A program made the translations under genes and the position numbers. Of a stretch of 64,000 nt of DNA, positions 42,903 to 50,553 are shown piece by piece. Source of the DNA: UBA6059 sp964351595. Its GTDB lineage: Bacteria > Bacteroidota > Bacteroidia > Cytophagales > Cyclobacteriaceae. Position 1 is the stretch's first letter, and each line of letters starts with the position of its first letter. The stretch lies in contig CAYGOT010000006.1 of NCBI GenBank assembly GCA_964351595.1, positions 54,191 to 118,190 on the forward strand, written 5' to 3'. Under the pieces are notes generated by a model. That model saw only the letters and a list, made by a program, of their open reading frames with translations. It did not search any database and was not told the DNA's origin.

Positions 42903-43659
42903 GCAGGTAGCTGGTCAAAGCGTGGAGGAACTCAGTAGGCCGCTCAGCATGTATCCAATGACCTGCATTAGGAATGGTTTCTAGTCTATGCTCCGGAAAC
43001 CTGATGGATAGTTCTGGTAAGTCCTCATCGAGAATGTAGTTTGATTTTTCACCTCGAATAAAAAGGCAATTGTCATCATAGATTTTCTCAACAGGCAATG
43101 CCAATCCGACATTCTCTATTTGTTCTTCAATCACATTTAGATTGATCTTCCAGTAATAGTGGTTGTCTTTGTCTCTTCCAAGATTTTTCAACAGAAATTG
43201 TCGGACACCCATCTCGGGGACGTTGTTTTGAAGTTGACGATCCGCATCTTGTCGCGAGCTTAGTGAGCTCAGATCAATGCTCTTGAGGCCTTCAAGTATT
43301 TTCTTGTGATGGACGGGGTAGTGTTTCGGACCGATATCAACGATGACAAGGTCAGAGATCATATCCGGGAACCTACCGGCAAAGGTCATTGCGACCTTAC
43401 CGCCCATTGAGTGCCCCATGATGATCGCCTCTGACAGTGCTTGGCCCTCCATGAACTCTTTGACATCTTCGGCCATCACTTCATAGTTCCAAATATCACT
43501 GTGTGGAGAGGATCCATGGTTTCGCTGATCGACTAAAAAGACCTGATATTTATCTTCCAGCTTCTTCGCGATGCTCAACCAGTTGTCGGACGCCCCAAAA
43601 AGGCCATGAAGTATAATTAGTGGCTGCCCTTGACCTGATGATCTGTAGTTTAACTTCAT
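42895..43659 (-). CDS. Alpha/beta hydrolase (YbfF-like esterase)
   Basis: The 254-residue cytosolic hydrolase has 'PLIILHGLFGASDNW' (oxyanion hole), the nucleophile Ser84 in GHSMGG, and the His of 'NAGHWIHAERP'. It resembles the YbfF acyl-CoA/esterase group. It sits between pdxJ and the RsmI-like gene in a close minus-strand operon (4 bases after pdxJ). Confidence 0.88.
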   Translation of the reverse strand: MKLNYRSSGQGQPLIILHGLFGASDNWLSIAKKLEDKYQVFLVDQRNHGSSPHSDIWNYEVMAEDVKEFMEGQALSEAIIMGHSMGGKVAMTFAGRFPDMISDLVIVDIGPKHYPVHHKKILEGLKSIDLSSLSSRQDADRQLQNNVPEMGVRQFLLKNLGRDKDNHYYWKINLNVIEEQIENVGLALPVEKIYDDNCLFIRGEKSNYILDEDLPELSIRFPEHRLETIPNAGHWIHAERPTEFLHALTSYLHD

Positions 43660-43663
43660 GATG

Positions 43664-44380
43664 CTATGCCTCTAGTTGTCTTCGATACATTTGAATTGCA
43701 TTCTCAAGGCCAAAGTATAAAGCATCGCAGATCAATGCATGGCCTATGGATACCTCATCGAGAGATGGTAGCTGCTCGTACAAGTACTTGAGGTTGTGGA
43801 GGTCCAGGTCATGACCGGCGTTGACACCCAGACCGATATCGTGTGCCTTTTGGGCCGCTTGTATATATGGAGCTACGGCCATTTCCCTACCGGAATGATA
43901 GCTGCGGGCGTAGGGTTCCGTGTACAGCTCGATGCAGTCTGCGCCGCATTCCCTGGCTCCTTCGACCATTTTTACGTCCGGGTCTACGAAGATGGACACT
44001 CGCACACCAGATGCTTTTAGCTTTGAGATCAAACCGGAAAGGAGTTCCGCATTACTAACCGTATCCCAGCCAGCATTGGAGGTGAGTACATCCGGGCCAT
44101 CCGGAACCAAGGTGGCCTGAGTTGGGCGCAGGTCAGCGATGATCTTCATGAACCGACTGTCAGGATAGCCCTCAATATTATACTCTGTAGTCACGATTTC
44201 CGCCAGGGCGTAAACATCGGTGGTAGTAATATGACGCTCATCAGGCCGGGGGTGAACAGTAATGCCCTCAGCCCCAAAACTTTCGCAATCCCTGGCCACC
44301 TGAACTACGTCAGGATTATTGCCACCACGTGCGTTCCTCAGGGTGGCGACTTTGTTGATATTCACACTTAATCTGGTCAT
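43664..44380 (-). CDS. pdxJ: Pyridoxine 5'-phosphate synthase
   Basis: The 238-residue TIM barrel condenses 1-deoxyxylulose 5-phosphate with 3-amino-2-oxopropyl phosphate to give pyridoxine 5'-phosphate in the DXP-dependent vitamin B6 pathway. It shows 'LSVNINKVATLRNARGGNNP', 'GAEGITVHPRPDERHI', 'IELYTEPYA' and 'GLGVNAGHDLDLHNL'. The enzyme is of normal length and is divergent from the YqeY gene. Confidence 0.96.
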   Translation of the reverse strand: MTRLSVNINKVATLRNARGGNNPDVVQVARDCESFGAEGITVHPRPDERHITTTDVYALAEIVTTEYNIEGYPDSRFMKIIADLRPTQATLVPDGPDVLTSNAGWDTVSNAELLSGLISKLKASGVRVSIFVDPDVKMVEGARECGADCIELYTEPYARSYHSGREMAVAPYIQAAQKAHDIGLGVNAGHDLDLHNLKYLYEQLPSLDEVSIGHALICDALYFGLENAIQMYRRQLEA

Positions 44381-44440
44381 CCTTATTATGTACCTTTGGC
44401 GGCAAGTTAATCAATCTCAAGAGTAAGAAATCGCAATAAC

Positions 44441-44890
44441 ATGGCATTGAAAGCTAAAATAGAGGGAGAAATAAAATCGGCAATGTTGGCCAAGGATAAG
44501 GACAGGTTGCGCGCATTGCGATCGATCAAGTCGCTCATCATGCTGGCAGAAACGGAAAAGGGAGTGGTGGCTGAATTGACGGAAGATGCTGAGATGGCCA
44601 TACTGGTCAAAGCGGCCAAGCAAAGAAAGGATTCTCTTGATGTCTTCGAAAAGCAGGGAAGACAGGATCTGGCCGATGTTGAAAAACAGGAGTTAGGTGT
44701 CATTGAGGAGTTTTTGCCAAAGCAGATGTCTGAGGATGAAATGAGAGTGGAGCTTGAGGCTATAGTTGAAGATTTGGGCGCGAGCTCAATGAAGGAGATG
44801 GGAAAAGTAATGGGCATTGCTTCCAAGAAATTGGCTGGCAGAGTCGATAATAAGAAAATGTCCGAAATCATCAAATCGTTGCTGAGTTAG
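44441..44890 (+). CDS. GatB/YqeY domain protein
   Basis: The 149-residue protein is a full-length YqeY: helical with 'MALKAKIEGEIKSAMLAKDK', 'RLRALRSIKSLIMLAE', 'AAKQRKDSLDVFEKQGR', 'IEEFLPKQMSEDEM' and the C-terminal helix of the GatB tRNA-binding tail. It may assist tRNA-dependent amidation, but the role is uncertain. The stop overlaps the start of the CvpA gene, and it is the first gene of the long plus-strand series. Confidence 0.92.
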   Translation: MALKAKIEGEIKSAMLAKDKDRLRALRSIKSLIMLAETEKGVVAELTEDAEMAILVKAAKQRKDSLDVFEKQGRQDLADVEKQELGVIEEFLPKQMSEDEMRVELEAIVEDLGASSMKEMGKVMGIASKKLAGRVDNKKMSEIIKSLLS

Positions 44891-45453
44891 TGAAACTCCT
44901 TGATATCATATTGATAGTTCTACTCTTCTTTGGGGCCTTTCGCGGCTATCAAAAGGGGCTTCTATTAGAGCTGATCAACTTTATCTCTTTTTTCCTGGCA
45001 TTACTACTCGCCTTCAATTTCAAGGACTGGGGCACGGGGATTCTTCAGAGTTTTTTGGATCAACCCGAGGGCCTGCTCAACATTGTCTCTTTTGTGGCCA
45101 TTTTCATCATAGTTATTCTAGGACTGGATTTACTTGGCAAGGCAATCAAATCTCTACTGGACTTGACACTGCTGGGAAGCCTTGATGATTTGGCGGGGGC
45201 TCTGATTGGCGCTCTGAAGTGGGCATTGATGATCAGTATTTTCTTATGGATCTTTGAGCTTTTTGATATTGGGATATCCCCGTCATATAGTGAAGGAACT
45301 ATTGTGTTCCCCTATGTGTATTCCATCGCACCTTTTCTACTGGATATGCTAGCGGTTGTCTTTCCTTTCATTCAGGACATGTTGGACAATGGCAAGGAGC
45401 TCCTAAAGGATCAGGAGCAGGTGGCTCAGGCCTTTGTTCGAACAAAGATGTAA
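44890..45453 (+). CDS. CvpA family membrane protein
   Basis: The 187-residue protein has four TM helices of the CvpA/colicin V production family ('GAFRGYQKGLLLELINFISF', 'LLNIVSFVAIFIIVILGLDL', 'LDDLAGALIGALKWALMIS') and an extended C-terminal tail. In other bacteria CvpA is needed for envelope integrity. The start is a GTG that shares its G with the previous TAG stop. Confidence 0.88.
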   Translation: MKLLDIILIVLLFFGAFRGYQKGLLLELINFISFFLALLLAFNFKDWGTGILQSFLDQPEGLLNIVSFVAIFIIVILGLDLLGKAIKSLLDLTLLGSLDDLAGALIGALKWALMISIFLWIFELFDIGISPSYSEGTIVFPYVYSIAPFLLDMLAVVFPFIQDMLDNGKELLKDQEQVAQAFVRTKM

Positions 45454-45515
45454 TCCAAGTAGTATCATTTATTTACAATTCGACTATATTAATGTCGAAA
45501 ACCGACGAATAAATC

Positions 45516-46286
45516 ATGAGTATCAATCCCGTATTAACGGAGGAAGGGGACTTCAAATACATTGAAAGAGGGAGTGGTGAGGTTATTCTCTTGCTACACG
45601 GACTATTTGGCGCCTTGAGTAATTGGGAAGGGGTGATCAGCAGATTTTCCGATAGGTATAGAGTGGTAATACCAATGCTCCCCATCTATGAAATGCCCAT
45701 CAGAGAAGCAGGCCTGGATGGATTGGTTGATTTTCTAGAGTCCTTCATCGCCTTTAAGAAACTAGAAGAGTTTAATCTGATGGGAAACTCGCTCGGGGGT
45801 CATGTGGCCTTGATCTATACTTTGGCAAATGCCGAGAAGGTCAAAAAACTTGTTCTAACGGGAAGCTCTGGCCTATTTGAAAACTCGATGGGGGGAAGCT
45901 TTCCTAAAAGAGGCAGCTATGAGTATATCAAAGAGCGCGTCGAATATACCTTCTATGATCCTAAAACAGCTACTAAGGAGTACGTGGACGAGGTGTTCGA
46001 AACAACAAAGAGTATTCCGAAGGCGCTTAGAATAGTGGCTATCGCAAAGTCTGCACAACGTCACAACATGGCGAAGGACATTACCAGAATAGAGGCGCCT
46101 ACCCTGTTGATCTGGGGGCTGAATGATACCATTACACCTCCGATGGTTGGGCATGAGTTTAATAGATTAATCAAAAACTCTAAATTGAGGTTTATAGATA
46201 AATGCTGCCATGCACCTATGATGGAGCACCCGGAAAAGTTTAATGATCTTCTGGAGGAGTTTTTAGAATCAGAGGTACTCGTATGA
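45516..46286 (+). CDS. Alpha/beta hydrolase
   Basis: The 256-residue hydrolase has 'EVILLLHGLFGALSNWEGV', the nucleophile Ser92 in GNSLGG, Asp in 'LLIWGLNDTITPP' and His in 'DKCCHAPMMEHPEKF'. It is cytosolic with unknown substrate and recurs beside CBS and nadK genes in Cytophagales (from memory). The stop overlaps the next ATG (46283-46286). Confidence 0.9.
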   Translation: MSINPVLTEEGDFKYIERGSGEVILLLHGLFGALSNWEGVISRFSDRYRVVIPMLPIYEMPIREAGLDGLVDFLESFIAFKKLEEFNLMGNSLGGHVALIYTLANAEKVKKLVLTGSSGLFENSMGGSFPKRGSYEYIKERVEYTFYDPKTATKEYVDEVFETTKSIPKALRIVAIAKSAQRHNMAKDITRIEAPTLLIWGLNDTITPPMVGHEFNRLIKNSKLRFIDKCCHAPMMEHPEKFNDLLEEFLESEVLV

Positions 46287-46948
46287 TCGCCAAAGAACTT
46301 ATCAATTATATGATCCCACCATTAAAGCCGACCGATGAGGTGGATAAGGCCATAATGTGGATGGAGGAGTTGCGTGTCTCTGAGCTTCCTGTCGTGGATG
46401 AGGGTAAATTTTTAGGCATTCTCAATGAAGATCTGATCTTCGACAATAATAGCTATGAGACCTTTGTTCAAAACTTAGTGTTGACGGGTAATAACAGCTT
46501 TTTAAAGGAGCAGAGCCATTATTACGAAATACTCAAGATGTCTTATGATGAAAGCGTCAGTCTGGTTGCGATTCTTGACGCAGACGAAAGGTATCTTGGG
46601 GTAGTCTCTATAAGAGATGTAGTGGAGGCTTTTGCCCAAACCTCCTCTATAACCAGTCCCGGTGCGATCTTCATTCTTTCAATGGGTGTTACAGACTATT
46701 CTTTGACCGAAATTAGCCGGTTGGTGGAGTCCAATGATGCAAAAATCATTAGTTCACACACTGCTGTGGATGAAGATGACCCCTCTATAGTGCGTCTGAC
46801 TTTGAAAATTAATACTGAAGATGCTTCTAAAGTGCTCGCCACGCTTGAGCGTTTTGGTTACACAGTGGTATCCCAATTCAGTAACCAATCCACAGAGGAT
46901 AAGGACAAAGATCGCTATGACATCCTCATGAAGTACCTCCAAATCTAG
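46283..46948 (+). CDS. CBS domain protein
   Basis: The 221-residue protein contains two CBS repeats in the N-terminal half ('MIPPLKPTDEVDKAIMWMEE', 'ELPVVDEGKFLGILNEDLIF') and an ACT-like region at about 130-205 ('GAIFILSMGVTDYSLTEISR', 'VRLTLKINTEDASKVLATLE'). Such CBS-ACT proteins bind adenosine nucleotides and regulate metabolism. It lies six bases before nadK. Confidence 0.86.
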   Translation: MIAKELINYMIPPLKPTDEVDKAIMWMEELRVSELPVVDEGKFLGILNEDLIFDNNSYETFVQNLVLTGNNSFLKEQSHYYEILKMSYDESVSLVAILDADERYLGVVSIRDVVEAFAQTSSITSPGAIFILSMGVTDYSLTEISRLVESNDAKIISSHTAVDEDDPSIVRLTLKINTEDASKVLATLERFGYTVVSQFSNQSTEDKDKDRYDILMKYLQI

Positions 46949-46954
46949 GGTACT

Positions 46955-47830
46955 ATGAAAATTGCCATTCATGGACGTAGGTTCACACCTGACATACTCC
47001 CCTACATAAAGGAAATCTTTGAGGAGCTTGAAAGCAATCACATCGAGATTGTCATCTCATCGGAATTCAAGAGAAAAAATGAGGATGGAGGTTTCGACTT
47101 GGCCAAATTTTCAACTTATAGTAGCAAGCAGGAGTTGGAATCGGCAAACTTCATCTTCAGTCTCGGGGGTGATGGAACACTTCTCGAAACGATCACTCAT
47201 ATTGACCGGCTAGAAATTCCCGTACTAGCAATTAATATGGGGCGACTGGGGTTTCTGGCGACCATAGCCAAGACAAATATTAAATCCGCACTTAAGCTAT
47301 TCTATGAGGGGAAGTATAAGCTGGATGCTCGTTCTCTTATCCATATAGATAGTACCCCAAATGTATACGGGGACTTAAATTATGCCCTCAATGAATTTGC
47401 GATAATGAAAAAGGACTCCTCATCAATGGTAGTAGTCAACTGCTACATTGATGGAGAATATTTGAACACCTATTGGGCCGATGGTTTAATGGTTTCTACA
47501 CCAACAGGGTCTACTGGATACTCATTATCCTGTGGAGGGCCGGTCGTATTACCTCAGTCGCGCAATTTTATTATTACTCCTGTGAGTCCTCACAACCTTA
47601 ATGTAAGGCCAATGGTTGTTTCGGACTCTAGCGTCATCTCCTTTGAGATAGAGAGCAGAGGCCTAAATTTCTTAACATCCTTAGACTCAAGATCTTATAC
47701 TGTAGATAATCAAGTAAAACTCTCTGTTAGAAAAGAAAACTTCGTGGTGAACCTCATTAAATTGGAGGGATATACATTTCTCGACACACTGCGTAATAAG
47801 TTAAATTGGGGTTACGATTCCCGTAATTGA
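46955..47830 (+). CDS. nadK: NAD kinase
   Basis: The 291-residue enzyme phosphorylates NAD to NADP with ATP. The ATP-grasping GGDGT motif lies at 71-75 ('SLGGDGTLLETI'), and the NAD-binding region at about 180-200 has 'LMVSTPTGSTGYSLSCGG'. It is soluble and of normal length. It follows the CBS gene in the same operon. Confidence 0.95.
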   Translation: MKIAIHGRRFTPDILPYIKEIFEELESNHIEIVISSEFKRKNEDGGFDLAKFSTYSSKQELESANFIFSLGGDGTLLETITHIDRLEIPVLAINMGRLGFLATIAKTNIKSALKLFYEGKYKLDARSLIHIDSTPNVYGDLNYALNEFAIMKKDSSSMVVVNCYIDGEYLNTYWADGLMVSTPTGSTGYSLSCGGPVVLPQSRNFIITPVSPHNLNVRPMVVSDSSVISFEIESRGLNFLTSLDSRSYTVDNQVKLSVRKENFVVNLIKLEGYTFLDTLRNKLNWGYDSRN

Positions 47831-47895
47831 TCGAAAAATGGTTTTTTTCTTAAATATCATTCATACATTTGTTAGCAGTGTAAATGCGCGGTAGT

Positions 47896-48999
47896 ATGAA
47901 AAAAGTTATAGCATTTGTAGTAATTCTCCTATTGGCAGGAAGCTTCTTGGCCGAAGAAGCGGAAGCGCAAAGGAAGCGGAGATATAAACCCAGCGTCAAT
48001 CGTCGAATTGATAAATACAAAGGCAGTCGATCTGCAATGAGCAACTCTCATAAGTATAAGATTCTTGGCTTTTCAGTTAACGCCTTCAATTATTTCGGCG
48101 ACCTGGCTCCTGTGAGTAAAGCGGCCAGCACCGACATCTCATTTACAAATCCGGGATTTGGAATTATTTACGGCCAGCGGATCAGCCCGTGGGTTACTGC
48201 CAGAGCGGGTTTCACATTTGGTCAGTTGGAAGGAGATGACTTCCAGTCTCAAGATGTAAATAACTACGAGAGTTTAACGAGGTACACCAGAAACTTACAG
48301 TTTAAGAACAACATATACGAGCTTACAGCGGGTCTCCAGATAGACCTTTTCCCCAATTATCGAGGGCCATATTCTCGTGCACCCTTTGCACCATTCGTGT
48401 TCGTTGGGTTAACGGGCTTTTATCATGAGCCTAAGGGCCTTGCTCCTGATACCGATCAAGCCGGCAACCCATTGGATGAGGCGGGTCAGTGGGTCAAGCT
48501 AAGACCACTCGGAACAGAAGGACAATTTACAGATGTTGGTAAGGTTGAAACGTATAGCAACATTCAATTGGCGATACCGCTTGGTCTTGGAATTAAGGTT
48601 CGTCTACCAAACAATTTTGATGCGGTTTTTGAGCTAGGATATAGGTATTTGCTTACAGATTATATTGATGATGTTGGAGGCACTTATGTTGACCTTGGAG
48701 CGTTTGATAATAATCTGGCTAGGGCTTTCTCGGATAGATCGGCTGAGCAAAATTCTATTCTCACCGGAGATCAGAGGGATTTTGAGGCTATTTCTGCGGC
48801 AGGTATTGGAGGGGTTTATTCATACACTTCGGACATTGATGGAAACACTTACAGAGTTGTTAATGGATATGGATCAGCTCCGGCACCCGGAGGATCTGAC
48901 CTTATTAGAGGAAATAAAGACAATGACATGTATTTCATCACATCAATCAAGATTCACTATATCATTTCAAATGGCCGAGGTAGCGCCAGGTACAGATAG
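47896..48999 (+). CDS. DUF6089-like outer-membrane beta-barrel protein
   Basis: The 367-residue product has a signal peptide (about 1-24, 'MKKVIAFVVILLLAG') and an eight-strand barrel pattern ('FNYFGDLAPVSKAAS', 'GIIYGQRISPWVTARAGFTF', 'PFVFVGLTGFYHEPK', 'DMYFITSIKIHYIISN'). A basic segment follows the signal ('RKRRYKPSVNRRIDKYKG'). It is a longer relative of the next gene. The ATG at 47896 is preferred to 47884 because it starts the signal peptide cleanly. The role is unknown. Confidence 0.75.
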   Translation: MKKVIAFVVILLLAGSFLAEEAEAQRKRRYKPSVNRRIDKYKGSRSAMSNSHKYKILGFSVNAFNYFGDLAPVSKAASTDISFTNPGFGIIYGQRISPWVTARAGFTFGQLEGDDFQSQDVNNYESLTRYTRNLQFKNNIYELTAGLQIDLFPNYRGPYSRAPFAPFVFVGLTGFYHEPKGLAPDTDQAGNPLDEAGQWVKLRPLGTEGQFTDVGKVETYSNIQLAIPLGLGIKVRLPNNFDAVFELGYRYLLTDYIDDVGGTYVDLGAFDNNLARAFSDRSAEQNSILTGDQRDFEAISAAGIGGVYSYTSDIDGNTYRVVNGYGSAPAPGGSDLIRGNKDNDMYFITSIKIHYIISNGRGSARYR

Positions 49000-49007
49000 A
49001 AATCCAC

Positions 49008-49730
49008 GTGATATATAAAGAAAGCTTTAAAAAGGCCAGGCGATTATTCGTCTGGTTATTTTTGTTTTTGGGAGTTGGTTTTAACTCCCAGGCTCAATTT
49101 CTGGAGTATGGTGGAGGTATAGGGATACTCAATTACTCTGGAGATTTGGATCGTGGCTACCCCATTGATAACATTCGATTCGGTATCCGAGCATTTCATA
49201 GAATGAACCTAAGCGATATCGTAGCGGTAAAATATGCAATTGGATATGGCAAAATCGCCGGAAGTGATGACGACCCCATTGATCCGTTTGCTGCCATCAG
49301 GAGGCACTCCTTTGAGCGAGGGGTTTTTGAAGGCACAATGACCTTTGAGTATAATTTTCTCGATTACAAAGATGACCACTCACCTATTCGGTGGTCGCCT
49401 TACCTATTTGGGGGAATTGGCTTTGCCAGGGTGTTTGGTGAACGAACAAAGGATTATAATAAGATTCAGCCAATGATTCCTTTTGGGCTAGGGTTTAAGC
49501 ACCTTATTGGAAAACAATTTGCACTTGGCTTAGAAATCGGTTTACGCAAGACTTTCTTCGATGAGTTGGACGAAGTGAGTGATGGAGATGTTGCCATTAG
49601 AGATTTTAGATACGGTAATCCGGAAGACGATGATTGGTATTCCTTCACTACTTTCTCGGTAAGCTACATTCTCTACAAAATTCCTTGCCCATTCCGCTAC
49701 ATTCCAAATCGCTCCATATATCAGTATTGA
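49008..49730 (+). CDS. DUF6089 family outer-membrane protein
   Basis: The 240-residue protein has a signal sequence near 10-29 ('RRLFVWLFLFLGVGFNSQAQ') and the DUF6089 barrel strands ('EYGGGIGILNYSGDLDRGYP', 'SPYLFGGIGFARVFGERT', 'LALGLEIGLRKTFFDELDEV'). In Bacteroidota this family regularly precedes uppS and bamA, as here, and is thought to take part in outer-membrane organisation. The start is a GTG at 49008. Confidence 0.84.
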   Translation: MIYKESFKKARRLFVWLFLFLGVGFNSQAQFLEYGGGIGILNYSGDLDRGYPIDNIRFGIRAFHRMNLSDIVAVKYAIGYGKIAGSDDDPIDPFAAIRRHSFERGVFEGTMTFEYNFLDYKDDHSPIRWSPYLFGGIGFARVFGERTKDYNKIQPMIPFGLGFKHLIGKQFALGLEIGLRKTFFDELDEVSDGDVAIRDFRYGNPEDDDWYSFTTFSVSYILYKIPCPFRYIPNRSIYQY

Positions 49731-49808
49731 GCGAGCTTAAGTTTCTTATTCACTAAAAAAAACCCCAAATTTGTGCTTCGATTTTAAGAAGGGCACTTTT
49801 TTGCATTA

Positions 49809-50546
49809 ATGGAAGAGGTCATTGACAGAGTAAATTTGCCATCCCACATAGCGATAATCATGGATGGTAATGGGAGATGGGCTAAGAAAAAAGGGGCTGC
49901 TAGAATTTTCGGGCATCAAAATGCTATCAAGGCCGTCCGGGAAGCTACAGAGTTTTGTGCAGAACAGGGAGTATCATATCTGACACTCTATGCCTTCAGC
50001 ACTGAAAACTGGGCAAGGCCGAAAGAAGAGGTGGATGGTTTGATGTCACTTCTAGTTTCGACGATTAAAAACGAGCTTCCGACACTTTTGGAAAACAACG
50101 TGCGTTTGTCAACCATAGGTGACGTGAGTACGTTACCACAAAAGACACAACGAAAGCTTAACGAAGCGATCGATTTAACGAGTGCAAATGATGGCCTTAA
50201 CCTGATATTGGCACTTAATTATAGTGGAAGATGGGAAATAACCGAAGCAGTAAAGCAACTTGCAGAAAAATGCCTTACTACTGACCTGACACCTGACAAA
50301 ATTGACTCCCGTCTGATAGCTGAGCATCTGAATACTAGGGGTATCCCGGATCCGGAATTGTTAATCCGAACAAGTGGAGAACTTCGCATTAGTAATTTTA
50401 TGCTTTGGCAACTCGCCTATACAGAAATATATATCACTGATGTCCTTTGGCCCGACTTTAGGAAATCTCATATGTTCGAAGCAATTGCTGCTTATCAGCA
50501 ACGCGAACGGAGGTTTGGTAAGATTAGTGAACAAGTAAACTCCTAA
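49809..50546 (+). CDS. uppS: Isoprenyl transferase (undecaprenyl diphosphate synthase)
   Basis: The 245-residue enzyme condenses farnesyl diphosphate with eight isopentenyl diphosphates to give the undecaprenyl carrier for cell-wall synthesis. The cis-prenyltransferase signature 'HIAIIMDGNGRWAKKKG' with catalytic Asp in MDGN, and 'GIPDPELLIRTSGELRISNF' in the C-terminal part, are intact. It lies eight bases before bamA, as in many Bacteroidota. Confidence 0.96.
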   Translation: MEEVIDRVNLPSHIAIIMDGNGRWAKKKGAARIFGHQNAIKAVREATEFCAEQGVSYLTLYAFSTENWARPKEEVDGLMSLLVSTIKNELPTLLENNVRLSTIGDVSTLPQKTQRKLNEAIDLTSANDGLNLILALNYSGRWEITEAVKQLAEKCLTTDLTPDKIDSRLIAEHLNTRGIPDPELLIRTSGELRISNFMLWQLAYTEIYITDVLWPDFRKSHMFEAIAAYQQRERRFGKISEQVNS

Positions 50547-50553
50547 CCGCGGA